Origin: Dehalococcoidia bacterium
Lineage (GTDB): Bacteria > Chloroflexota > Dehalococcoidia > Dehalococcoidales > RBG-16-60-22
Assembly (NCBI GenBank): GCA_030615655.1
Contig: JAUWYU010000010.1
Location: forward strand, 1-20,759
DNA: 20,759 nucleotides
Direction: 5' to 3'
In this document: piece by piece, positions 1-7,103 of the stretch
Numbering within the stretch: position 1 is the first letter of the stretch
Layout of the letters: the number at the start of each line of letters is the position of its first letter
Notes under the pieces: model-generated
What the model was told of the DNA's origin: nothing
Databases searched by the model: none
Seen by the model: only the letters and a program-made list of their open reading frames with translations
Program-made: the position numbers and the translations under genes

Positions 1-44
1 CACTACGCATGATGCAGCAGCTTGGCGTTATTCCCAAGCAGTAA
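1..44 (+). CDS. 3' end of an unidentified gene (partial)
   Basis: The third forward frame is open from the left edge and ends with a TAA at 42-44, giving a C-terminal tail reading LRMMQQLGVIPKQ. The stop lies 14 bases before the ATG of the SDR gene, a spacing typical of consecutive genes in one operon. Only about 13 residues are visible, so no family can be named. It could also be chance open sequence. Confidence 0.35.
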   Translation, partial: LRMMQQLGVIPKQ

Positions 45-58
45 AACGGAGTAAAACA

Positions 59-910
59 ATGAAAGAATTCAAAGATAAAGTGGCCGTCGTTACCGGGGCT
101 GCCAGCGGTATCGGGTGGGGTCTGGCCGAACGCTGCGCGGAAGAAGGCATGAAGGTCGTCCTCGCTGACATTGAAGAAGCCCCGCTTCAAGACACCGAAA
201 ATGCTTTAAAAGCTAGAGGTGCAGACGTTCTCGCAGTAAGAACAGACGTATCCAAATATCAGGACATCGAAGCCCTGGCCCAAAAGACCCTTGACGCGTT
301 CGGGGGAGTGCATTTACTTTTTAATAACGCCGGCGTGCAGGCGGGTGCATCGATAGGCAAGCCGTTGTGGGAAAACACGCTGGTGGACTGGGAATGGGTG
401 ATGGGCGTCAATCTCTGGGGTGTTATTTACGGCATCAGGGTCTTCACGCCCGTTATGCTACAGCAGAACACAGAATGCCATATCGTCAATACCGCTTCCA
501 TGGCCGGGCTGATTACCGAACCGGAACTCGTTATTTATGCTGTCACCAAAGCGGGCGTCATAAAAATTTCGGAAGGACTGTATCTCCAGCTTAAACGAAG
601 GAATCCACACGTAGGTGTGAGCGTCCTGTGCCCTGCCTTCGTCAGCTCTCGTCTCGGTGATGCCGAGCGGAACCGTCCCCCGGAATTGCAAAACCCGCCT
701 GAAGCACCACAGCAAAGCAAACAACCTTCTCTATTAAAGCAACTTCAAAAAGGCGACTTGAACATCCTGTCTCCGGAGCAGTGTGCCGAAATGGTTTTCA
801 TGGCTATCCGGGAAGACACGTTTTATATCCTGACGGACCCGTTGATTAACAAGCTTATAGAGCAGAGAATAGGTAATATTTTGCAGGGCCGTAACCCAAC
901 AATTCCATAG
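59..910 (+). CDS. Short-chain dehydrogenase/reductase (SDR) family oxidoreductase
   Basis: A classical SDR enzyme of 283 residues, expected to be a cytosolic NAD(P)-dependent alcohol/ketone oxidoreductase. Seen in the sequence: the Rossmann cofactor motif TGAASGIG at residues 12-19, an acidic residue (D37) at the end of the second strand that usually favours NAD(H) over NADP(H), the NNAG motif at 89-92, N118, and the catalytic triad S147, Y160 and K164 in the YAVTK context. The C-terminal region is about 30 residues longer than a minimal SDR and holds a proline/glutamine-rich stretch near residues 207-225, probably the variable substrate loop. The ATG at 59 has a CGGAG ribosome-binding site 8 bases upstream. 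The substrate cannot be read from sequence; steroid-like or acyl substrates are possible but not supported. It faces the next gene tail to tail. Confidence 0.93.
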   Translation: MKEFKDKVAVVTGAASGIGWGLAERCAEEGMKVVLADIEEAPLQDTENALKARGADVLAVRTDVSKYQDIEALAQKTLDAFGGVHLLFNNAGVQAGASIGKPLWENTLVDWEWVMGVNLWGVIYGIRVFTPVMLQQNTECHIVNTASMAGLITEPELVIYAVTKAGVIKISEGLYLQLKRRNPHVGVSVLCPAFVSSRLGDAERNRPPELQNPPEAPQQSKQPSLLKQLQKGDLNILSPEQCAEMVFMAIREDTFYILTDPLINKLIEQRIGNILQGRNPTIP

Positions 911-927
911 ATGCCGCAAGCGGCATC
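910..927. repeat. Short perfect inverted repeat between convergent genes
   Basis: GATGCCGC, two bases, then GCGGCATC: an 8-base perfect palindromic arm pair that begins on the last base of the SDR stop codon. It lies between two convergent genes and could end transcription from either side. No T-run follows on either strand, so a simple intrinsic terminator is not well supported. The remaining bases to 1015 hold nothing I can support. Confidence 0.4.
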
Positions 928-1015
928 GTCCTGGATATGCACCGCATGGACATAATTATCAAGATAAACACCGACTACGGCTATGCCGTCGTCGAGCCGG
1001 ACACCAGCGGTCAGG

Positions 1016-2164
1016 CTATACCTTTAACCCCAGCCGCATCTTCATCCTGATTTTTGCCATATTCCACGCGCCCACTTTACCGGCCAGCGCTTTCATATTG
1101 ACGGTATCCTTATCCCCTAGAGGAACCTTCTCCGGTTCCTTTTTCTGCAACCTGTTGGCATTTGACGGACAGAGCACAACACAGTTGCCGCAGCCAATGC
1201 AGCGGTCAAGGTTTACCTCGGCGATACCGTCGACCATGACACGGGCACCCAGCTGGCACTTCTCAACACATTCCTGGCAACCGTTACACAGTTCAGGGTC
1301 AACCTCCACGTAATAATTAGTTACATACAACTCTACCGGCCGTGGGTGTTTTGTAAACGGCTTCAAGAGCACGCAGCAATCCCCGCAACAGCAGCAGATA
1401 GCATCCGGACGCTGCGAGTTTTCCGGCTGGAGGACCAACCCCGCTTTTTGGGCTTTCTCCAAAATACCAAAAGCTTCCTCTTTGGTAATATAGCGCCCGA
1501 TCCCCATTTCTACATGCCGCTTGGCATGGTCCGGCCCAATCATTAAACACGCCTCTTCAAGGTCTGTTTTACCGCAACCATCCCCCAGAATTCTCGACGT
1601 CTGTCGGCAAATGCAATTAGCCACGGCTATCTGACCCCTGGCATTTTCGATAAGGTTCCTGACGCTGTCATAATCGCTGACCTGGTACTTCTCAGGGACA
1701 GGGATACTTTCTTCTATGGGAATGGTGCGCAACGGAAGCCTCCTCCCAATGCCGGGTCTTTCTGCCGTTCGCCTTTCAGCTTGATATTGATGATAGTCGG
1801 TTAGCATATCTTTTGTAAGCCGGTCTATCTGAAAATTAAAAGTACCGCCCATAGCAAATTCTGCGTTGCTGTAATGTGTCTCATCATAGCCTTCTTCGTT
1901 TGTCAGAATGATTCCCTTACGCATCATCCGGTCTAACAGCTGCTTCAATTCCTCGACAGACATCCCGCTTTTCTTAACACGACTGTAAATACGCTCGAGC
2001 GGTTCCGGCTTCATAGAAATCTGCACGGCCATTTTAGCTTCTTCCGGAGTAAAGAAACTTTTCAGTATGCGAATATCCAGACCGGATTCCACCTCCGGGA
2101 AGCCACCCGGCAATCTATCCAGATATTTTTGCAGGTCGCGATAAACTTGGCTCTCGGTATCCAT
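1016..2164 (-). CDS. Cysteine-rich 4Fe-4S ferredoxin-type protein with N-terminal helical domain
   Basis: A 382-residue iron-sulfur protein of unknown function. The C-terminus carries two canonical 4Fe-4S motifs: C293/C296/C299/C303 and C322/C325/C328/C332. Ahead of them are an unusual cluster C257-C260 plus C263/C264 (CCCCGDCC) and an isolated CIC pair at 184/186 with C197 and C206, which could bind a further cluster. Residues about 65-95 look like a winged-helix segment (MSVEELKQLLDRMMRKGI), so a redox-sensing or partner-binding role is possible. An in-frame ATG 33 bases further upstream (2197) exists, but AGGAGGG lies 7 bases before the ATG at 2164, which decides the start. It follows queA on the same strand after 62 bases and may be co-transcribed. 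It is not QueG or QueH by any motif I can see. Related proteins are common in anaerobic Chloroflexota and Deltaproteobacteria, as far as I recall. Confidence 0.85.
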   Translation of the reverse strand: MDTESQVYRDLQKYLDRLPGGFPEVESGLDIRILKSFFTPEEAKMAVQISMKPEPLERIYSRVKKSGMSVEELKQLLDRMMRKGIILTNEEGYDETHYSNAEFAMGGTFNFQIDRLTKDMLTDYHQYQAERRTAERPGIGRRLPLRTIPIEESIPVPEKYQVSDYDSVRNLIENARGQIAVANCICRQTSRILGDGCGKTDLEEACLMIGPDHAKRHVEMGIGRYITKEEAFGILEKAQKAGLVLQPENSQRPDAICCCCGDCCVLLKPFTKHPRPVELYVTNYYVEVDPELCNGCQECVEKCQLGARVMVDGIAEVNLDRCIGCGNCVVLCPSNANRLQKKEPEKVPLGDKDTVNMKALAGKVGAWNMAKIRMKMRLGLKV

Positions 2165-2226
2165 TTCATTTCCCTCCTGTTCATGGCCACATACCATTAT
2201 TGAGGCAGACCATCACTGCTCTAATA

Positions 2227-3261
2227 TTACATGATTAACATCGCGTCGCCAAAGCTGTAGAAGCGGTACCTCTGCGCTATAGCTTCCTGATAGGCCTTAT
2301 TGATATTTTCCCTGCCGCCAAAAGCAGTTACCAGCATCAGCAGGGTTGACTTCGGCAGGTGAAAGTTAGTGACCAGGGCATTAACCATGCGGAACTGGTA
2401 ACCGGGTAATATGAACAGGTCCACCCAACCCTCGAAGGGCTCAAGTTCCAGAGAATGGCTAACCTGTGCCGCCTGTTCCACAACCCTCACTGTGGTGGTG
2501 CCAACGCAGATAACTCTCCGTCCGTCCCGCCTGGCCTGAGACAAATCATCGGCGACTTCTCTCTCCAGCACACCGTACTCCTTGTAGATAGTGTGCTCCA
2601 GAGGATTATCCTCCGTAACCGGTCGGAAGGTATCAAGCCCCACGTGCAGGGTGACAAAAAGGCACTGCACTCCTTTCCTTTCCATCTCACCGAGTAACTC
2701 AGGCGTGAAGTGCAGGCCGGCCGTCGGTGCCGCCACGCTGCCGGCCACCCTGGCATAGACCGTCTGGTAACGCTCCGGACGCACCAGTGGCGTATGTATA
2801 TAGGGCGGCAGGGGTACCTCGCCCGACTCCAGCAAAAGTGCCTCGTCAGAAAACCACATCACCCTTATACCCCCGTCTCCCACCCCCGTAACTTCAGCCC
2901 GAATCCCTGCGCCGGCCTGGGAACCATTTGTTATCTCGACCTCAGCACCAATTTGGAGTCGCCGGGCAGGTTTACCCAGTGTCTCCCATACGTTAGCTTC
3001 CAGCCGCCGTAGCAGCAGTATTTCCACCCTGCCACCGCTGCCAGCCCTCCTGCCCCTCAGCCGGGCCGGAATAACACGGCTGTCATTAAACACCAGAACA
3101 TCCCCGTCCCGCAGGTAATCGACAATGTCAAAGAACCGCCGGTGTTCTATGGAACCTCCCTGCCGATTCAGCACCATAAGCCGTGAGTGGTCTCTCGGCT
3201 CAATAGGGCTCTGGGCAATAAGCTCAGAGGGAAGATTATAATTAAAATCGCTTGTCCTCAC
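2227..3261 (-). CDS. queA: S-adenosylmethionine:tRNA ribosyltransferase-isomerase QueA
   Basis: QueA transfers and isomerises the ribosyl group of S-adenosylmethionine onto 7-aminomethyl-7-deazaguanine in tRNA, forming epoxyqueuosine at the wobble position. The protein has the family's usual length (344 residues) and its familiar blocks: VFNDSRVIPARLRG near the N-terminus, GSVAAPTAGLHFT in the middle, HVGLDTFRPV, VGTTTVR and NFHLPKSTLLMLV toward the C-terminus. A GTG start at 3261 gives an N-terminus (MRTSDFNYNLPSELIAQ) that aligns with other QueA proteins and has GGGTGG five bases upstream. A GTG at 3270, three codons earlier, is also possible. A sigma70-like promoter lies just upstream at 3289-3317. 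The enzyme is cytosolic and unrelated in function to the electron-transfer genes around it. Confidence 0.96.
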   Translation of the reverse strand: MRTSDFNYNLPSELIAQSPIEPRDHSRLMVLNRQGGSIEHRRFFDIVDYLRDGDVLVFNDSRVIPARLRGRRAGSGGRVEILLLRRLEANVWETLGKPARRLQIGAEVEITNGSQAGAGIRAEVTGVGDGGIRVMWFSDEALLLESGEVPLPPYIHTPLVRPERYQTVYARVAGSVAAPTAGLHFTPELLGEMERKGVQCLFVTLHVGLDTFRPVTEDNPLEHTIYKEYGVLEREVADDLSQARRDGRRVICVGTTTVRVVEQAAQVSHSLELEPFEGWVDLFILPGYQFRMVNALVTNFHLPKSTLLMLVTAFGGRENINKAYQEAIAQRYRFYSFGDAMLIM

Positions 3262-3288
3262 GAATGCCACCCGAATGACTCTATAACT

Positions 3289-3317
3289 ACTATACCGTGT
3301 GCTCAGCCGAAAGGCAA
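3289..3317 (-). promoter_or_regulatory. Sigma70-like promoter for queA
   Basis: On the - strand, TTGCCT (3317-3312) and TATAGT (3294-3289) are separated by exactly 17 bases. The predicted start of transcription is near 3282, giving a leader of about 20 bases to the GTG at 3261 that includes the GGGTGG ribosome-binding site. It is divergent from, and does not overlap, the promoter for the flx-type operon. Confidence 0.55.
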
Positions 3318-3334
3318 TTCATAAAAATCCCGTT

Positions 3335-3363
3335 TTGAAGCTAACCTTTCTTTATGTTATACT
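3335..3363 (+). promoter_or_regulatory. Sigma70-like promoter for the flx-type operon
   Basis: TTGAAG (3335-3340) and TATACT (3358-3363) are 17 bases apart, close to the bacterial consensus. Transcription should start near 3370, only about 9 bases before the ATG at 3379. There is no Shine-Dalgarno-like sequence in front of that ATG, which fits a nearly leaderless mRNA. Confidence 0.6.
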
Positions 3364-3378
3364 CTAGCTAGATTAGAA

Positions 3379-3828
3379 ATGAGTCAAGAATCAGAGTGGG
3401 AACCCAAAATACTCGGCTTCCTGTGCAGATGGTGCAGCTATGCCGGTGCCGACTTAGCTGGAACCAGCCGCAAGAAATACCCCGCCAATATCAGAATCAT
3501 TAAAATCCCGTGCTCTGGAAGAATCGACCCGCTCCTGATTATACGTGCCCTTCGCACCGGCTTTGACGGTGTCCTGGTCTCAGGATGCCACCCCGGCGAT
3601 TGTCATTACCAGACCGGGAACTACCGCGCCCGAAGAAGAATCGCCATCACCAAGAATTTCCTCGAATATATGGGCATGGAACCACAGCGACTTCAGGCAA
3701 GCTGGGTTTCCGCCTCTGAGGGCGGGAAATTCGCCGAAGTAGTTTCCGAAATAACCAGAGACTTAAAAGAAATCAGCCCCAACCGGTTGTTTACTGATGA
3801 GCGAGACGGAACAAAAGCTACGGAATGA
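3379..3828 (+). CDS. flxD: MvhD/FlxD-family hydrogenase iron-sulfur subunit
   Basis: A 149-residue protein of the MvhD family (methyl-viologen-reducing hydrogenase delta subunit). In known complexes this [2Fe-2S] subunit passes electrons from a hydrogenase or from an Flx NADH module to the flavin of HdrA. Diagnostic cysteines are C16 and C19 in LCRWCSYAGAD, C45 in PCSGR, and C70 and C75 in GCHPGDCHY. It is the first gene of a four-gene operon and overlaps the next gene by 32 bases. No HdrA gene is adjacent on this strand, so its partner is either the divided HdrA encoded by the opposite-strand cluster or one elsewhere in the genome. The assignment to FlxD rather than a hydrogenase partner rests on the three downstream genes, which together match the FlxABCD set first described in Desulfovibrio. 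Confidence 0.9.
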   Translation: MSQESEWEPKILGFLCRWCSYAGADLAGTSRKKYPANIRIIKIPCSGRIDPLLIIRALRTGFDGVLVSGCHPGDCHYQTGNYRARRRIAITKNFLEYMGMEPQRLQASWVSASEGGKFAEVVSEITRDLKEISPNRLFTDERDGTKATE

Positions 3829-4756
3829 AGCCATGACCTTGCTGGAACAGGGCAGGGCTGACTATATTATTGGCTATGAGGCCGGAAGCCTCAAGTTTAC
3901 CACCACTCCTTTAATAACCAGGGATAAAGACGACATTGACCGTCTGGTAATCAACCCCTTCATCCTCAACAATCTCAGCGTGTTCCTCGGCGATATCAGC
4001 GGCAAAGCCGGTATTGTCGCCAAAGGCTGCGACAGCCGTTCCATCGTCAGCCTCATTCAAGACCAGCAGTTAGCCAGAGAAGATATTGTCATTATCGGCG
4101 TCCCCTGCTCCGGAGTAATCGACCTCAACAAGGTTGAAAAGCTTACCGGCAAAGATAGAGACGAGCTTGATGACATCGCCTGGGCAGGTGATAAGGCTGT
4201 GGTCACTATCGAAGGTGCTAAAAAAGAGTTCCCGGCTAAGGATGTCCTCATGGATGACTGCCTCAGCTGTGATATGCCCGCCCCGCAGGAATACGATATC
4301 CTCCTTGACGAAGTCGGTCCCCTTGTCTGCGACAAGGAGCTGAGCCGAAGCCAGATTAAAGAACTTGAAGAGATGTCGCCGGAACAGAGGTGGGAGTTCT
4401 GGAAGAACGAGTTCAGCCGCTGCATCCGGTGTTATGCCTGCCGGCAGGTCTGCCCGGCCTGCTTCTGCAAGCGATGTTTCGTCGAGGAAACGGAACCGCA
4501 GTGGATATCGCCGCTGCCGAAGTGGCAGGACAACCTTATCTTCCAGATGACCAGGATGATACATGTCGCCGGCCGATGCACCGACTGCGGTGAATGCCAG
4601 CGCTCCTGCCCGGTGAATATCCCCCTGAGAAGTCTGAGCAAGAAGATGGAGGAGATAGCTGACGAGCTCTTCCAGTACAAGGCAGGCACGGACAAGGATG
4701 CCCCGCCGTTGATGGCCGCCTACGAGTCTGAAGAGGCCGAGGACTTCATACGGTGA
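3797..4756 (+). CDS. flxC: FlxC-like 4Fe-4S dicluster protein with FrhB-like N-terminal region
   Basis: A 319-residue Fe-S protein expected to shuttle electrons inside an Flx-type NAD(P)H oxidoreductase. The N-terminal half resembles the coenzyme F420 hydrogenase beta-subunit type fold (GKAGIVAKGCDSRS near 69-82, VPCSGVIDL near 102-110) with extra cysteines C155/C158. The C-terminal half carries a cysteine-dense 4Fe-4S region (C209, C212, C215, C219, then C222, C224, C227) and a second motif C261/C264/C267/C271. The ATG at 3797 lies inside the upstream gene and lacks a clear ribosome-binding site. It is kept because the resulting N-terminus (a short helix before DYIIGYEAG) matches what I recall of the family; an ATG at 3833, four bases after the upstream stop, is the alternative. 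Translational coupling with the MvhD-like gene is likely either way. Confidence 0.85.
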   Translation: MSETEQKLRNEAMTLLEQGRADYIIGYEAGSLKFTTTPLITRDKDDIDRLVINPFILNNLSVFLGDISGKAGIVAKGCDSRSIVSLIQDQQLAREDIVIIGVPCSGVIDLNKVEKLTGKDRDELDDIAWAGDKAVVTIEGAKKEFPAKDVLMDDCLSCDMPAPQEYDILLDEVGPLVCDKELSRSQIKELEEMSPEQRWEFWKNEFSRCIRCYACRQVCPACFCKRCFVEETEPQWISPLPKWQDNLIFQMTRMIHVAGRCTDCGECQRSCPVNIPLRSLSKKMEEIADELFQYKAGTDKDAPPLMAAYESEEAEDFIR

Positions 4757-4760
4757 AAAG

Positions 4761-5801
4761 ATGAAAAAAGTAAAGAAGCAGGATATCACCAGGCTCCTCA
4801 GCCAGTGGCAAAAGGAATTTACCGTATTCGTACCTTCCCGGGAGAACGGCGCGGCCGAGATGACCGTATGGGACGGCCAGGACGTCAGTTTTCTCGACTG
4901 GTACCGTAATACCGTTATCCCGCCCAAGGCAAACTTCCTGCTGAATATGGAGATAATGTTCGGCTTCCGCAAGGAAGACGGGAGCTATAACCTGGAATTA
5001 CCGGCCGCGGCAACGCAAAAACAACTGGTATTCGGCATCCGCCCCTGCGACGCCAGGGCTACATCCATTATCGATATGGTTTTCAAGGATGCCTATGAAG
5101 ACAAATATTACCTGAACAGAAGAGAAAACACGCTGCTTATCGGTATGGGATGTCTCAACCCCTATGACAGCTGCTTCTGCACTTCTCTGGGTCTCGGTCC
5201 GGCCGAAGCCACCGATGTCGACCTGATGCTCACCGATATTGGCGATGATTTCCTCATCGAAGAGGTAACCGATAAAGGCAAGGAACTCGTAGCCAGGACC
5301 GAAGGTGTTGTAGAAGCAACCAGGGATGATGAATCCAGAGCCGGAGAAGTGAAGGACACCGCTTATAAAAAGGTGACCCGCAAGATAGACACCAGGGAAA
5401 TTGAAAAGAGACTGCCCGCTTCATTTGACAACGAAGAATTCTGGGAGAAAGTAGCCGCCAAGTGCGTAAGCTGCGGCATCTGCACCTTCCTCTGCCCTAC
5501 CTGCTATTGCTTTGATATTAATGACGAAATGCTTAAAGGCGACGGCGCCCGCTATAGAAACTGGGACAGCTGCAGCTTTCCCCTCTATACCAAGATGCCG
5601 GCGGAAAACCCCAGGGAGGAAAAATGGCGGCGGGTGCGGCAGAAGGTCCACCATAAGTATACATTCTATCCCTCGCTGTTTGACGTTATTGCCTGTACCG
5701 GCTGTGGCCGCTGCATCCGACTCTGCCCGGTAAACTGGGATATCACCCAGACACTGGAAAGCGTGCCTGCCGAAGCCGCCACCGGAACGGAGAAAAAGTA
5801 A
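4761..5801 (+). CDS. flxB: FlxB-like / hydrogenase-beta-like 4Fe-4S dicluster protein
   Basis: A 346-residue iron-sulfur protein of the family that includes anaerobic sulfite reductase subunit A and the beta subunit of cytosolic Ni-Fe (sulf)hydrogenases. These proteins carry electrons between a flavin NAD(P)H subunit and the catalytic partner. The N-terminal domain includes FGIRPCDARA at 91-100 and CLNPYDSCFC at 131-140. The two 4Fe-4S motifs are C235/C238/C241/C245 (followed by C248 and C250) and C312/C315/C318/C322. The gene starts four bases after the previous stop and its TAA shares one base with the ATG of the next gene (TAATG), so it is tightly coupled to the FAD/NAD subunit. No sulfite reductase subunit C (sirohaem protein) follows, which argues against an asr operon. 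Confidence 0.87.
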   Translation: MKKVKKQDITRLLSQWQKEFTVFVPSRENGAAEMTVWDGQDVSFLDWYRNTVIPPKANFLLNMEIMFGFRKEDGSYNLELPAAATQKQLVFGIRPCDARATSIIDMVFKDAYEDKYYLNRRENTLLIGMGCLNPYDSCFCTSLGLGPAEATDVDLMLTDIGDDFLIEEVTDKGKELVARTEGVVEATRDDESRAGEVKDTAYKKVTRKIDTREIEKRLPASFDNEEFWEKVAAKCVSCGICTFLCPTCYCFDINDEMLKGDGARYRNWDSCSFPLYTKMPAENPREEKWRRVRQKVHHKYTFYPSLFDVIACTGCGRCIRLCPVNWDITQTLESVPAEAATGTEKK

Positions 5802-6673
5802 TGGCGATTAGCGATATCAGCCACCGCAAAAGATACCTCGCCGAGGGCAATGTCTACCTGCCGCATATAGCCGTAATCGAGAAGATAATTGAAGAAACCC
5901 CCGGTGTCCTGACCTTCCACTTCAACTTCAAAGACGATAAGCTGAAAGATGAGTTCACCTTCGAGTCGGGGCAATTCGGTGAATATTCAATTTTCGGTGT
6001 CGGTGAAGCTCCCTTCTGTATCTCCTCCAGTCCCACCCGCCGCGACCACCTGGAGTTTGCTGTACAGCGGGCGGGCAGGGTAACCAACGCCCTGCACCGA
6101 CTCGGTGTCGGTGCCGAGATAGGCTTCCGGGGTCCCTTCGGCAACAGCTTCCCGCTTGATTTCCTGCAGGGCAAGAATCTGGTATTCGTCGCTGGCGGTA
6201 TCGGCCTGGCACCTCTGCGGTCGCTTATCTGGAATGTCATTGATAACCGGGACAAGTACGAAAATATCGACATTATCTACGGTGCCCGCAGTCCTCTTGA
6301 CCTGTGCTTCAAGTACGACCTTGACGCCTGGGAACAGGATAAAACGGTAAAAATGACCACCACCGTCGACAGAGGTGATGATAGCTGGAAAGGAAACGTC
6401 GGCTTCGTCCCCAGCATCACAGAGCAGGTTGCCCCCTCCGCTAAAAATGCCGTGGCCATCGTCTGCGGGCCTCCGGTGATGATTCGGTTTACCTTCCCGG
6501 TGCTGGAGAAGCTGGGCTTCACGCCGGAGCAGATGATTACCACGCTGGAAAAGAGGATGAAGTGCGGCATCGGCAAGTGCGGCCGGTGCAATATCGGCGA
6601 TATCTACGTCTGCCGCGACGGGCCGGTGTTCTCCTACGCCCAGATTCAGGGCTTCCTCTCCAGCGAGTATTAG
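5801..6673 (+). CDS. flxA: FlxA-like FAD/NAD(P)-binding oxidoreductase with [2Fe-2S] cluster
   Basis: A 290-residue member of the ferredoxin-NADP reductase superfamily, like the gamma subunit of cytosolic hydrogenases, AsrB and PyrK. It should oxidise NAD(P)H at FAD and hand electrons to the two Fe-S subunits encoded upstream. Visible motifs: flavin-binding region SGQFGEYSIF (56-65) and SSSPTR (75-80), RGPFGNSFP (110-118), the nucleotide-binding loop AGGIGLAPLRS (131-141), CGPPVM (222-227), and the C-terminal [2Fe-2S] ligands C255, C260, C263 and C271. It is the last of the four flx-type genes. In described Flx-Hdr systems the complex couples NADH oxidation to reduction of ferredoxin and a disulfide through HdrABC; here HdrABC are not adjacent, so that role is inferred. 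Confidence 0.9.
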   Translation: MAISDISHRKRYLAEGNVYLPHIAVIEKIIEETPGVLTFHFNFKDDKLKDEFTFESGQFGEYSIFGVGEAPFCISSSPTRRDHLEFAVQRAGRVTNALHRLGVGAEIGFRGPFGNSFPLDFLQGKNLVFVAGGIGLAPLRSLIWNVIDNRDKYENIDIIYGARSPLDLCFKYDLDAWEQDKTVKMTTTVDRGDDSWKGNVGFVPSITEQVAPSAKNAVAIVCGPPVMIRFTFPVLEKLGFTPEQMITTLEKRMKCGIGKCGRCNIGDIYVCRDGPVFSYAQIQGFLSSEY

Positions 6674-6680
6674 GGAACCT

Positions 6681-6806
6681 GTGGTTATCGGCATGGGCAA
6701 AACAACACACGAAGCCCTGGAAGATTTAAAAACGGCAGCACATTTCGGTATAGATGCATTGGTCGACTTAAAGTTGAAAGATACCGGTATAAAAAAGGAG
6801 GTCTAA
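6681..6806 (+). CDS. Possible small ORF (about 41 aa) of unknown function
   Basis: A GTG at 6681 (or an internal ATG at 6693) opens a reading frame to a TAA at 6804-6806. An AGGGA lies five bases before the GTG. Its end contains the AAGGAGGT ribosome-binding site of the next gene, one base before the next ATG, so translation could be coupled. The predicted peptide includes GKTTHEALEDLKTAAHFGID, which loosely resembles the helix of HicB-like antitoxins, but it is too short for that fold and no HicA is present. It may be a decayed gene or merely open leader sequence. Confidence 0.3.
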   Translation: MVIGMGKTTHEALEDLKTAAHFGIDALVDLKLKDTGIKKEV

Positions 6807-6807
6807 A

Positions 6808-6999
6808 ATGGGCTATTTCAGAATACTGGCGGCTATTCCTGGCTTCTTTCTCAGTTCATTCTTCCTCATGCTTCTATGGGGCGTTATTGCACCAAAGATT
6901 GGTCTGGACAGCATAGACTATTGCCTGTCTATGCTCGTAACTATCACACTCTGGATAGCGGTGGCACCCCTGGCCGCGGCCCGTAGAAAAAGAAAATAG
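6808..6999 (+). CDS. Small two-helix membrane protein of unknown function
   Basis: A 63-residue protein with two hydrophobic segments, about residues 6-28 and 39-58, and a basic tail RRKRK that would sit in the cytoplasm by the positive-inside rule. It has the strongest ribosome-binding site in the window, AAGGAGGT at 6795-6802, five bases before the ATG. It follows the flx-type genes on the same strand and ends at a hairpin, so it may be the last gene of that operon. I do not recognise a family. A role as a membrane anchor for the otherwise soluble Flx proteins is conceivable but unsupported. Confidence 0.7.
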   Translation: MGYFRILAAIPGFFLSSFFLMLLWGVIAPKIGLDSIDYCLSMLVTITLWIAVAPLAAARRKRK

Positions 7000-7034
7000 A
7001 ATCCCCGGCGTCTTTATAACCAACGTCGGGGATT
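7000..7034. terminator. Bidirectional hairpin terminator between convergent operons
   Basis: AATCCCCGGCG (7000-7010) pairs with CGTCGGGGATT (7024-7034), an 11-base stem with one G-U pair and a 13-base loop. It sits one base after the stop of the small membrane protein gene. On the - strand, coming from metF, the stem is followed by the T-rich run CTATTTTCTTTTTC, a good intrinsic terminator. On the + strand the following bases (TAAGATTCTGTTTT) are less T-rich, so it is weaker there. Confidence 0.65.
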
Positions 7035-7103
7035 TAAGATTCTGTTTTAGATAGTTCTTAGATTTCGTTAGCCTCCGTGATAGCCAGCACTTTCCTGTCT
7101 TGA

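Noticed and set aside
937..1050. Small + strand ORF of 37 residues between the SDR gene and the cysteine-rich Fe-S gene
   Set aside because: Its last part runs antisense into the Fe-S gene, there is no ribosome-binding site and no recognisable motif. The sequence looks protein-like only by impression.
3379..6673. Anaerobic sulfite reductase (asrABC) operon
   Set aside because: Two of the proteins resemble AsrA and AsrB, but there is no sirohaem-binding AsrC, and the MvhD-like and FrhB-like genes fit an Flx-type NADH module better.
6681..6806. HicB-like antitoxin
   Set aside because: Only a short helix-like stretch is reminiscent of HicB; the ORF is too short for the fold and there is no HicA toxin gene beside it.
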